The notes under the pieces: model-generated
Seen by the model: only the letters and a program-made list of their open reading frames with translations
Databases searched by the model: none
Told to the model about the DNA's origin: nothing
Source: Opitutia bacterium UBA977
Lineage (GTDB): Bacteria > Verrucomicrobiota > Verrucomicrobiia > Opitutales > Coraliomargaritaceae
DNA: 32,679 nucleotides
Reading direction: 5' to 3'
Assembly (NCBI GenBank): GCA_002292345.1
Contig: DBBT01000103.1
Span: 1 to 32,679 of the forward strand
Program-made: the position numbers and the translations under genes
Part shown: positions 15,909 to 25,468 of the stretch, one piece after another
Position numbering within the stretch: the first letter of the stretch is position 1
Layout: each line of letters starts with the position of its first letter

Positions 15909-18031
15909 GTGCATTTATTTTTCAGTGGACGTGGGTTTTGCCACTCTTGTTTTTTGCATTACCGCTATGGTGGTTGTTGGCCTATGCAAGTAGGCGGCGA
16001 GCGGAGTTAATTAGAGTGATGGGCGGCGGGCTCAATACGCATCGAAAGTTGCGTGATACGCTGCGAATTACAGCATTTGTATTGCTGGTGCTGGCGCTTG
16101 CTCGGCCGGGGTATGCGCCAGAGAAATTGTCGATCTCGCGTACTGGACGCGATGTCGTCTTTGCGATCGACGTGTCGCAGAGTATGCTAGCCGAAGACGT
16201 TATGCCTTCGCGCTTAGCAGTCGCCAAACAAGCAGTACGTGATGCACTGAACGTCTTCAGCAATGAACGCGTGAGTTTGGTCGTTTATGCGGGCAGTGCC
16301 ACGATTCTATGTCCGCTGACGTATGATTACGATTTTGTGCGCTATATGCTGGACCAGACGCATACACGCAGCGCGGATTTTGGTGGCACAACATTGCAAT
16401 CAGCGGTCGAGAAAGTGGTCGATCAAGTTCTCATGAAAAATCGTGCAGGTGTACAGGACTTGGTGGTAATAACAGATGGTGGCGACCATGGTTCGCAGAT
16501 GGGAAAAGTCACACAGTTACTGCAGGAGCATAGCGTGGATCTGCTGTTATTAGGCATCGGAAATCCGCACGAGGGTGCACCGATTCCGATTGAGGATGTG
16601 GACGGCGTGCGCACTTTGTTGCGTGCAGATAAGGCAATTATTTATACCAAGCTGGATGATGCGATGCTACGCGCGCTTGCTACACAAAGCTCGAATGCTG
16701 ACTACGTGGCGGTCGGCAATAAGGCGTTTGATTTCGGACAAATTTATATCGAGTATGTAGCAGATCGTGAGGTCTCTTCTTCGATATCGGGAGACGGGGT
16801 GGTGGTGTATCGGGAGGCGTCATTATTTTTTGTGATTCCCGCGCTGTTGCTATTATTACTGTCGGAATGCTGGGGCGTAAATAGACTACGACTGGGGCAA
16901 GCATGTATGTTTCTTGTGTTACTTTGTGTCGTGCCTAAGGGGGCTGAGGCCGCAACACCAGAACTACAGGCGCAATTTACGGCAGCATCAATGCTATACG
17001 CCGACGGTTCGTATATGGAGGCAGAAGCTACGTTTACTGAGGTTGCTTATTACGGTAATGAGGCTACGATGACGCGGAGTGAATTGGCGGCGGTGCAATT
17101 GAACCGTGGGTTGTGTTTGTTGCAACTTTCGCGCGCAGAAAGTGATTCATCGTCCGAACTTGGGCTAAATTATGCACAACAAGCCCAGTTGGCTTTTCTG
17201 GCAGCTAAGCGCTATGTTCCGAAATTTGCACGTGCAGGTATACGGCTTGAGTCGACTGCGATATGGGTGAGTGAGTTACAGCTTCGAATCGCCGCAGAAG
17301 CAGAAGAGACCAATGCGATGGAAGCACAGATGGAGCAGTTACTTGAGTGGTTGCAGGCTTTACTCGAGGCACAGCAGAACTTACGTAAAAAAGTTGCTGA
17401 AAGCGATGTGAGTCGACGCCAAGCAAAAGGTGCAAAAAATGCGCCACCACTCATGCCAATCGAGTCATCATCCGAGGCTCGATTGAATGCACCGTTTTTT
17501 GTTAGATCTCAGCATACATTACAGTCTGAAGCAGAGCGGATCTACCTAGAAATGCAGCAGCTCGATACGATCATGAGCCTTCCTGAGATCGAAGGGATGC
17601 CGTCGGTAGAGAGCCTGTTTGTAGAACCTTTGCAGCTCATGGAAAAAGTGCCCGTAACGATGGAGCATGCTGCTGGTTTACTTGGGAGTTGGAGCAGTTG
17701 GCCGGCGGGACGTTCTGAGCAGCAAATAGCGGAGCAATTGATCGAAGAGATATTAAGCCTACTTAGTAATCATTCATCAGATGAGTCGGAGGGCGATGAG
17801 TGGGATGAGATGGATGAAGAGGGAGAGTATGAATATTCGGACGATATGGATGCGAGCATGATGAGTTCAATGCTGATGGAGGGCGATTTTGCCGCTGGCG
17901 GAGAGATGCAGGCACTACCGGTACCAAACTATTCAGCTGAGGACATTTTAATGGAGGAGCAGGGTAATCTTCAATTTCGCCAACAACAACGTGCCAAGGC
18001 AAATGCTGGGCAAGTAGAGAAAGATTACTGA
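15905..18031 (+). CDS. batB: BatB VWA protein fused to a BatC-like TPR/acidic part
   Basis: 708-aa protein. Residues 1-325 are BatB: two N-terminal helices, a VWA domain with intact MIDAS (D89-V-S91-Q-S93, T139, D191 in VITDGGDHG) and a membrane helix ending near 320. Residues 326-349 then form a complete signal-peptide-like unit: basic NRLRLG, hydrophobic MFLVLLCVV and an A-E-A cleavage-type site at 347-349. A TPR-like helical region follows (~350-450, YADGSYMEAEATFTEVAYYG), then a helical region and a very acidic, Met-rich stretch near 635-665. This matches BatC appended to BatB. The start is the ATG at 15905, overlapping the batA stop; an in-frame upstream GTG-type extension inside batA is unlikely. 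Confidence 0.9.
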   Translation: MSAFIFQWTWVLPLLFFALPLWWLLAYASRRRAELIRVMGGGLNTHRKLRDTLRITAFVLLVLALARPGYAPEKLSISRTGRDVVFAIDVSQSMLAEDVMPSRLAVAKQAVRDALNVFSNERVSLVVYAGSATILCPLTYDYDFVRYMLDQTHTRSADFGGTTLQSAVEKVVDQVLMKNRAGVQDLVVITDGGDHGSQMGKVTQLLQEHSVDLLLLGIGNPHEGAPIPIEDVDGVRTLLRADKAIIYTKLDDAMLRALATQSSNADYVAVGNKAFDFGQIYIEYVADREVSSSISGDGVVVYREASLFFVIPALLLLLLSECWGVNRLRLGQACMFLVLLCVVPKGAEAATPELQAQFTAASMLYADGSYMEAEATFTEVAYYGNEATMTRSELAAVQLNRGLCLLQLSRAESDSSSELGLNYAQQAQLAFLAAKRYVPKFARAGIRLESTAIWVSELQLRIAAEAEETNAMEAQMEQLLEWLQALLEAQQNLRKKVAESDVSRRQAKGAKNAPPLMPIESSSEARLNAPFFVRSQHTLQSEAERIYLEMQQLDTIMSLPEIEGMPSVESLFVEPLQLMEKVPVTMEHAAGLLGSWSSWPAGRSEQQIAEQLIEEILSLLSNHSSDESEGDEWDEMDEEGEYEYSDDMDASMMSSMLMEGDFAAGGEMQALPVPNYSAEDILMEEQGNLQFRQQQRAKANAGQVEKDY

Positions 18032-20583
18032 TGCGCGCGATTTATTGGATTTTACCTTTGTTGCTGATTGCCATTTTAAATGCGCAGGATGTGCAACTGA
18101 CCCTGGATGCCGTAACAGCAGATGATGCGACGGTCGAGGTCGTTGATTTAGAAACTGTGGTAGTGCCGGTGGAGATGATTAATCAGAGCTGGTTTACGGA
18201 TCGAACTGGTCAGGCAGTGATACATTTTGATAGTGTAGTTGAAGCTCCAGAATCTTTGCCATTAGGAATGCGTGGCTTGAGTTTTATTGACGTTGATGTG
18301 CGTGAGACGCCGAATTCAGAATCTGGTAAGGCCGTGGCAATTGTTCGTTTTATACTTCGAGATACTGGCATTATAACCTTCCCAGCACTGGAGTTCTCAA
18401 GTGAGACGAAATGTTATCGAACCAACCCACAGCAAATTATGGTGGGGGCAGCGGTTCGGTCGAAGGCGATGTCTGTGGCGCTCAACCCTGCAAAGCTCCA
18501 AGTGTATGTCGGAGAGCCGCTGCGGGTGGATTTAACTTGGGAGTGTGACTTGGATGCGAGTCGTTTGCAGGCACTCAATTATTACCCATCTTTTTTTAAT
18601 GATCCGACTGTTGAAGTTGTCGTCCCACGCTCGACTGAGCCCGATGGCCAACAGGTTGGTTTGCCAATCGGCGGACGCCGTGTGATTGGCAAGAGAATCT
18701 TACGCGAAGGGCAACCAAAGGCACTCGGCACGGTGACGCTGCCACTGTACTTGCGACTTGCAGAGCCAGGTGTTTATACACTACCTGCCACGCGTTTAGA
18801 GTGCGCGTATTTGCAGCAGGTGAGCCGGAACTTCGGGCAGTATGCGGCACATTTTAATAACAGTTTGTTTGCGGCCGAAGAGTCAGATGCAGTTTATCAG
18901 CGTTTGTTTGTTGAGACAGCGCCGATTGAGATCGAAGTATTAGCCCTGCCAGAGGAAGGACGCCTGCCGAACTTTAGTGGTCTATTCGCGCCAGTACACA
19001 TAGAGGTCGCGGCGACACCGAAAGCACTTACAGTCGGCGAGTTAATTCAAGTTGAGCTAAAGGTATTTGCTGACGCACCGCATGGCATGATTGAGCTACC
19101 ACTTTTAAGTCGCCAGCGCGGCTTACGCGGTCGCTTCTTAGTGGATGATGACATGAGCCGTGTTTGGCGCGCAGACGGCACCACTTTTGGTGGTCGCTTA
19201 CGAATTTTGTCGACTGGTGTGGCTGCATTTCCTGCGTTACATATACAGACGTTTGATCCGGCCATTAGATCCTATTCGATGCTGATGACAGAACCAGTAG
19301 CATTGACGGTGGCGCCACAGGACGGGCAGGAGTTTATTGATTTAAAATCGTATAAAGGCGCGGCAGTTACTTTAACAGAACAGTCAGGAGGGATCTGGCA
19401 CAACCGAGAGGCAAGTAGAATGAATGATCTAATTAATAATAGCGTGGTGTGTTTGGGGTCATGGTTTTGGCTGTGGTTTTTGCTGTTGTTGGGCGGCTTC
19501 CTGTTGCTTTTACCGATCGTACGAGAGCGGCGTCGTCGTGCGCTGAATGGTAAGTACCGGGCTAGTTCGGAGGCTTATGCGGCATTTCGCAAACTGGCAG
19601 AAAGTGACCCAGCCAAGTGGCCTGCGTTCTTAGAATTCTTAGCAGTGAGTTTTGGCGCTGAAGGTCAGGCTTGGACGGTGCGCGATTCCCAAGAGGCGCT
19701 GCAAGCGCTCGGTGTATCTGCTGAAGACGTTGAATCGATCATTGCCCACCATCATGCGGCGGATCAACAATCGTATAGTGTCGAGCATTCGCCAGTTCAG
19801 TTGAGTAGGCTTAATGGTCTAGCTAAGCGTATCCTAGGCTTGTTAAGCAAGGCGTTGATGTTGTTGTTGGCAATCAGTGCCCTTCCAGAAATGGTGGAAG
19901 CCTCGGAGTGGTCGGAGGCTGAGCAACTGTTTGATCAAGCACTGGCTGCACCTGCTGGTAGCAATTCTGCTGCAGCAATGTATGCTGAGGCAGCGCATAA
20001 ATTTCAAGCGGCAGCCGCAGCGGGCCAACGGCCTGGAGAGGCATGGTATAATGCCGGTAACGCATGGTTTCAGACGGGCGCTTTAGGGCGCTCGATCGCG
20101 GCGTATCGCCAAGCGCGTATTTATCGTCCTTTCGATCCGATGTTGACGGATAATTTAAATGCAGCACGGGCTTTGTCGCTCAACGATGTGCCCGTGGATT
20201 CAGCAACGTGGTTCCCTTTACTATGGTTGAAAGCGCTGCTGTTGATTTTGTGTGTTTTATTGGCTGCAAGTTTACTGATGTATTTTCGCTACGAGAGGCG
20301 TCAGTGGCTTATCGTCTGTTTGGTTGTATTGGTTATTTGTGGTCTGACGTTGCGCCTCTTATATGAGTCGGTACAGATGTCTGGTCGCGAAGGCGTCGTC
20401 ATTGTTGACTCCGTGATAGCGCGCAAAGGTCCGAGCTATGCTTATGCCGCAGCTTTTCACGAGCCGTTACATGATGGAGTTGAATTAGTAGTCCGTGAAA
20501 CTCGTCAGGAATGGGGGCTCGTGTCACTCGTTGATGGGCGTGAGTGCTGGGTACCATTGAGTCAAGTGCAGCTAATCTATTGA
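18031..20583 (+). CDS. batD: BatD-BatE fusion protein (beta domains, TPR, SH3)
   Basis: 850-aa membrane protein. A signal sequence (IYWILPLLLIAILNAQ) leads into a BatD-type extracytoplasmic beta-rich region (to ~460). A membrane helix at ~472-494 (WFWLWFLLLLGGFLLLL) is followed by strongly basic RERRRRALNGKYR and a cytosolic ~100-residue segment. A second signal-like helix lies at 598-624 (AKRILGLLSKALMLLLAISA, V-E-A at 622-624). TPR repeats follow (GEAWYNAGNAWFQTGALGRS, ~672-720), then two membrane helices and a C-terminal bacterial SH3 domain (VDSVIARKGPSYAYAAAF...WVPLSQVQLIY). The TPR plus SH3 part corresponds to BatE. The ATG overlaps the batB stop by one base. It is the last gene of the Bat operon. 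Confidence 0.9.
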   Translation: MRAIYWILPLLLIAILNAQDVQLTLDAVTADDATVEVVDLETVVVPVEMINQSWFTDRTGQAVIHFDSVVEAPESLPLGMRGLSFIDVDVRETPNSESGKAVAIVRFILRDTGIITFPALEFSSETKCYRTNPQQIMVGAAVRSKAMSVALNPAKLQVYVGEPLRVDLTWECDLDASRLQALNYYPSFFNDPTVEVVVPRSTEPDGQQVGLPIGGRRVIGKRILREGQPKALGTVTLPLYLRLAEPGVYTLPATRLECAYLQQVSRNFGQYAAHFNNSLFAAEESDAVYQRLFVETAPIEIEVLALPEEGRLPNFSGLFAPVHIEVAATPKALTVGELIQVELKVFADAPHGMIELPLLSRQRGLRGRFLVDDDMSRVWRADGTTFGGRLRILSTGVAAFPALHIQTFDPAIRSYSMLMTEPVALTVAPQDGQEFIDLKSYKGAAVTLTEQSGGIWHNREASRMNDLINNSVVCLGSWFWLWFLLLLGGFLLLLPIVRERRRRALNGKYRASSEAYAAFRKLAESDPAKWPAFLEFLAVSFGAEGQAWTVRDSQEALQALGVSAEDVESIIAHHHAADQQSYSVEHSPVQLSRLNGLAKRILGLLSKALMLLLAISALPEMVEASEWSEAEQLFDQALAAPAGSNSAAAMYAEAAHKFQAAAAAGQRPGEAWYNAGNAWFQTGALGRSIAAYRQARIYRPFDPMLTDNLNAARALSLNDVPVDSATWFPLLWLKALLLILCVLLAASLLMYFRYERRQWLIVCLVVLVICGLTLRLLYESVQMSGREGVVIVDSVIARKGPSYAYAAAFHEPLHDGVELVVRETRQEWGLVSLVDGRECWVPLSQVQLIY

Positions 20584-20731
20584 AGGCTTGGAGTGCCCAT
20601 AGTAGATGCGCGTAGTTAACTATTGGTAAGTAAAAGTGACCCGTCTTTGACGTGATACTTCTAAGGTCATTTTACATATAATTCATCAGATGTGGGTTGT
20701 CTCATGGTCAAGTAAGGTTGATAGTTATTAC
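20584..20731. promoter_or_regulatory. Intergenic region before parA with palindrome and -10
   Basis: 148 bp holding the perfect 10-bp palindrome TAGTTAACTA (20613-20622), a TTGACG (20647-20652) and a perfect TATAAT (20677-20682). The TTGACG is 24 bp from the TATAAT, too far for a standard promoter, so only the -10 is credible. Initiation from it would fall near 20690, favouring the ATG at 20732 for parA. No terminator for the Bat operon is visible, so read-through is possible. Confidence 0.35.
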
Positions 20732-21619
20732 ATGGTTCGTAAATTAAGCTTTATTAATTATAAGGGCGGAGTAGGTAAAACGTCGTTAGTGGTTAATCTT
20801 GCTGCGTCTTTGGCTGAAGCTGGTAAGCGTGTACTGTTGGTCGATTTGGATGCTCAATCAAATTCGAGTATCTGGCTAATGCGCTTGGAACGATGGAATC
20901 CGTTGAATACTTCTGATACGGGCCATGTATACTCCATTTTTGAACCTGGTGTTTGTCGCTTAAGCGATTGCGTAAACCGTGATGTCGTCCGTGGTAAAGA
21001 GGGTGAGGCTTTATTGCCAGGGCTAGATATATTACCGACGACGTTTACATTAGTCGATCTAGAGCACGATTTTGACTCGCCTGATGGTCGACCTGCATTT
21101 GCTATTTTTCAGGAGCAATTGGCTGAGATTGAGGACGAGTACGATTTCATTCTCTTTGATTGTCCGCCAAATGTTTTGTATGCTGCACAATGTGGTATTT
21201 TTTGCAGCAGTGAGATCTATGTGCCGGCAAATCCTGATGCACTCAGCTTGATAGGGTTTACTTTGTTAGTCGGGAAGTTGCAGCAGTTTAATAATCTTTG
21301 TGCGAGCTTTCGCGTATCGGGCATGCAACCACTTGCGCAAATTCGCGGTGTCATCTTTAATGCAATCAAGAGTAATATGGATATTGAGGTGCCTAAGATG
21401 CGCATGCAGTTTCGCATCAACCAATTTAAAAATCAGGGTAAGATCGCAAAGGATGCACATATTTTTGATTCACAAATCCGTGATGCGATCATCGTGCGAC
21501 GAGCAGTGACGCTTGGACTGCCAGTGAATCTAATTAGCAGTATAGGCAATGAAGCTTCGGTGCGTGATGATTACCGTTGTGTTGCTCAAGAAGTGCTATC
21601 AGCCCCTAACTTAAATTAA
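20732..21619 (+). CDS. ParA/MinD-type deviant Walker ATPase
   Basis: 295-aa ParA-family ATPase, a dimerising switch used to position plasmids, chromosomes or protein complexes. The deviant Walker A is K11-GGVGK16-T17 with the signature lysine K11. Switch I is around D38-L-D40-A-Q, and Walker B is FILFDCPPN (139-147). It is longer than MinD-type minimal forms, with an insert at ~50-100 (WNPLNTSDTGHVYSIFEP). It has no N-terminal DNA-binding domain and no C-terminal amphipathic MinD helix. No ParB or parS candidate is adjacent; the next gene, 14 nt downstream, encodes an unrecognised protein. It is therefore an orphan ParA, probably positioning a non-DNA cargo or acting with the neighbour. The ATG at 20732 is used since MVRKLSFINYKGGVGKTS is the family-like start. 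Confidence 0.9.
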   Translation: MVRKLSFINYKGGVGKTSLVVNLAASLAEAGKRVLLVDLDAQSNSSIWLMRLERWNPLNTSDTGHVYSIFEPGVCRLSDCVNRDVVRGKEGEALLPGLDILPTTFTLVDLEHDFDSPDGRPAFAIFQEQLAEIEDEYDFILFDCPPNVLYAAQCGIFCSSEIYVPANPDALSLIGFTLLVGKLQQFNNLCASFRVSGMQPLAQIRGVIFNAIKSNMDIEVPKMRMQFRINQFKNQGKIAKDAHIFDSQIRDAIIVRRAVTLGLPVNLISSIGNEASVRDDYRCVAQEVLSAPNLN

Positions 21620-21633
21620 ATTAAATATTGATT

Positions 21634-22587
21634 ATGGCGCAGGCGATACCAGTCAAATATACAGCTGAGGAGTGGGAGTACTTTCGTAAACGCTTTTTTA
21701 ACTCGATGCTAAACGATACTCAGGTTGCCGCTTTGGGTCAGAATGTTGGTGTGTCTTGGCCGTTTAAAGGAAGTGATGAAACGCCCGCTAAATATATAGA
21801 ATTTGACTTTGAAGAACTTAAGTCAGTGCCAGGATTGATTGGAAAAATGGCACGAATTAAAAAATTAATGGACATCCTGCGCGAGACTTTGGCTTTCGAC
21901 GATCCGTTTTCTGATATGGTCGAAACAGTTGATGCTGAGACTGCGAAGGATAATGCCTTTGAACGTATTTTGACGAAGTTAGAAATCCCAAGTAATTATC
22001 CTGCTTCGTTAATTCATTTTTCTGCAGAAACTGAAGAGCTATTGAAAGCGGAAGGCATTGAAACGCTACTCCAAGCGATTCAGTTCGCTCAGAACTTGGC
22101 GCGCACTGTTGTGATTGGTGGTGACTTAAAGTCTTTCCTTAATAGCCTAGTTCACACTGACATGGTGAATATCATTAAGCACCTGCCGTATCGTAGCAAT
22201 GAACGTAGCTTACATTTGGCTGAGGCAGTCGGGTTGATTGTTCGTGACTTGGACGAATCCGTTCAGCTTGAATTATTGAGTCAAGTAGGAGTCTCCCTGA
22301 CGGATGATGAAGAAGAGATACTTAAATGCGCCAGCCCTATCGCATTTGATAAGGCATTAAAAACTGCGCTTGTGCGCTTTGATGCGCTTTGTAAATGGTT
22401 TACTGAAGAGGCTACTGACCTCGAGTTAATTTGCACCACCAGTGGTTCAGTGGAGCGTTATTTCATGCCAATGAATGAGCCGCGACTCGAGCGTGTGGCT
22501 GCCATGTTGGCACGAGCCAAATTTGGAAACACTAAGAATGCGGGCCGTGGTTTATTTGGTAAAATATCAGGTTTGTTTGGACGTTAA
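21634..22587 (+). CDS. Unrecognised ParA-linked protein with amphipathic C-terminal tail
   Basis: 317-aa, predominantly helical, acidic-to-neutral protein with no signal peptide and no transmembrane helix. I do not recognise the family. Visible features are an N-terminal aromatic/charged region (YTAEEWEYFRKRFFNSML) and a central helix-hairpin-like stretch (TEELLKAEGIETLLQAIQFA). After an acidic LTDDEEEILK segment comes a Gly/Phe/basic C-terminus (GRGLFGKISGLFGR) that would form a short amphipathic cationic helix able to bind membrane. It starts 14 nt after the parA stop, so the pair is co-transcribed. ATG 21634 is preferred to TTG 21628. It is a candidate cargo adaptor, ATPase activator or membrane anchor for the ParA protein, all by inference from linkage. 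Confidence 0.75.
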   Translation: MAQAIPVKYTAEEWEYFRKRFFNSMLNDTQVAALGQNVGVSWPFKGSDETPAKYIEFDFEELKSVPGLIGKMARIKKLMDILRETLAFDDPFSDMVETVDAETAKDNAFERILTKLEIPSNYPASLIHFSAETEELLKAEGIETLLQAIQFAQNLARTVVIGGDLKSFLNSLVHTDMVNIIKHLPYRSNERSLHLAEAVGLIVRDLDESVQLELLSQVGVSLTDDEEEILKCASPIAFDKALKTALVRFDALCKWFTEEATDLELICTTSGSVERYFMPMNEPRLERVAAMLARAKFGNTKNAGRGLFGKISGLFGR

Positions 22588-22662
22588 ATACGCTTAATTG
22601 TAAGTTCCTGAGTATGGGCGACTGATTTTTACGATCAAGAAGTATGCTTATTCTCTTAACTG

Positions 22663-24066
22663 TTACGCGCTGTGAATAGCGTTGCCATCGACAGCAAGTG
22701 CGGCTTCTTTAATCGCTTCGCTTACTGTGGGGTGGGCGTGAACGGTGCGAGCCAAGTCTTCCGCACTGCCGCCATATTCCATGTGAGCTACAGCTGATGC
22801 AATGAGCTCGGAAGCACCTTTACCGATTATTTGAACGCCGAGAATACGGTCGGTTTTTTTGTCGGCAATGACTTTAGCAAAGCCGTCAGTTGCATCGGTC
22901 GCGATGGCGCGACCGTTACCTGCAAAATTGAATTTCCCAACTTTGGTTTCGTAGCCCTGTGCCTTTGCATCGGTATCACCAAGGCCGACGCTGGCGATTT
23001 CGGGATCAGTGTAGATAACATTTGGGATCACTTCGTAGTTAACGTGACCCGCTTGCCCGGCGATGCACTCTACGCAAGCGACAGCTTCTTCTTCTGCCTT
23101 GTGTGCCAGCATTGGCCCTGGAATAACATCGCCTATTGCATAGACCCCAGTTGCGGAGGTTTGATAGTGCTCGTCCACTACGATACGGCCTTTGTCATCT
23201 ATTACGACACCAGCTGTCTCTAGGCCGAGGCCCTCGGTGTAGGGCTTGCGGCCTACTGCGACGAGTACCTTATCCACTTCAAACTCGAGCTCTTTGCCGG
23301 CTTTTTCGGCAGTGAGAATATGCTTACCTTTGGACTTCTTAATGCCGGTGACCTTAGTCTTTAGGTGGAAGTTGAGGCCTTGCTTTTTGAATAGACGCTC
23401 TGCCATTTTAGAAACGTCTTTATCGAAGGTCGGTGCAATAACTGGGAGGAATTCAATCACGTTAACCTCCGCGCCGAGGCGCGCCCAGACAGAGCCGAGT
23501 TCGAGGCCGATGGCGCCAGCGCCGACCACTGCCAGTTGTTTGGGTACCTTTTCGAAGGCAATGGCTTCGGTGCTGCTGACGACGGTCTCGCCGTCACATT
23601 TAAGAAAAGGCAGTTCGATTGAAGCAGATCCAGTTGCGATGATGATGTGCTTACCGTTAAGAACCGTGTCTTCACCAGTGGCCCGCACGCGGACTTTGCT
23701 ATCGCCCTCCAAGATGCCGAGGCCATTAAAGACTTTGATCTTGTTGGCCTTCATTAAGTGCTGAATGCCACCGCAAAGTTGAGTGACGGTTTTGTCTTTT
23801 TTCGCCATCAACTGCTCAATGCTGATCGAGAGGTTGGTCAAATCGATGCCATGTGCCGCTGCGTCATGGGCAGCGAAGTGAAACATCTCAGTCGAGTGTA
23901 GAAGCGCTTTGCTCGGGATGCAACCGACATTAAGGCAAGTCCCGCCGAGCGTCTTGCTTTTCTCGACGAGTGCGGTTTTGAGGCCCAGTTGTGCGCCACG
24001 AATGGCTGCCACGTAGCCGCCAGGGCCGGAGCCGATAATGACTAGGTCGAAGGTATTTTCAGACAT
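22663..24066 (-). CDS. lpd: Dihydrolipoamide dehydrogenase (E3)
   Basis: 467-aa FAD-dependent disulfide oxidoreductase that reoxidises lipoyl groups of the 2-oxoglutarate (and possibly other) dehydrogenase complexes with NAD+. The FAD Rossmann motif is [12 protein letters not shown] (10-21). The redox disulfide is C44/C49 in [13 protein letters not shown]. The NAD motif is [20 protein letters not shown]. The second FAD motif is [20 protein letters not shown]. The catalytic dyad is H445/E450 in [13 protein letters not shown]. Length is normal for the family. It is the third gene of the suc operon, 108 nt after sucB. The leader before its ATG ends ATATATC like that of sucB. Confidence 0.97.
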   Translation of the reverse strand: MSENTFDLVIIGSGPGGYVAAIRGAQLGLKTALVEKSKTLGGTCLNVGCIPSKALLHSTEMFHFAAHDAAAHGIDLTNLSISIEQLMAKKDKTVTQLCGGIQHLMKANKIKVFNGLGILEGDSKVRVRATGEDTVLNGKHIIIATGSASIELPFLKCDGETVVSSTEAIAFEKVPKQLAVVGAGAIGLELGSVWARLGAEVNVIEFLPVIAPTFDKDVSKMAERLFKKQGLNFHLKTKVTGIKKSKGKHILTAEKAGKELEFEVDKVLVAVGRKPYTEGLGLETAGVVIDDKGRIVVDEHYQTSATGVYAIGDVIPGPMLAHKAEEEAVACVECIAGQAGHVNYEVIPNVIYTDPEIASVGLGDTDAKAQGYETKVGKFNFAGNGRAIATDATDGFAKVIADKKTDRILGVQIIGKGASELIASAVAHMEYGGSAEDLARTVHAHPTVSEAIKEAALAVDGNAIHSA

Positions 24067-24174
24067 GATATATTAAGTAGGAAGTTCGGCTGTGCTAAGT
24101 AAGAAAGTGGGAATATTAGAAGAGAGAAGTTCTACTTTGATGAATGCTTGTATTTACACTTTGGCCAAGGTCGG

Positions 24175-25410
<1,236 letters not shown>

Positions 25411-25415
25411 GATAT

Positions 25416-25434
25416 ATGTGTGGGAAAGTTTGAA
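25416..25434 (-). promoter_or_regulatory. Leader element copy 2 (before sucB)
   Basis: On the minus strand this reads TTCAAACTTTCCCACACAT and ends 5 nt before the sucB ATG. It matches the copy before the anti-sigma gene at 17 of 19 bases although the genes are unrelated. No Shine-Dalgarno sequence is present. Confidence 0.45.
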
Positions 25435-25468
25435 AAAATGGACGACGTCAAGTATGACGGTTGTAACA

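Noticed and set aside
20647..20682. TTGACG and TATAAT as one parA promoter
   Set aside because: The 24-bp spacing is outside the range for sigma-70 promoters. Only the -10 was retained as a weak signal.
23246..23764. Long plus-strand open frame antisense to lpd
   Set aside because: It is fully inside lpd. The Ser/Arg/Leu-rich composition is that expected from the antisense frame of a GC-balanced coding gene. The same holds for the antisense frames in nrdA, sucA and uup.
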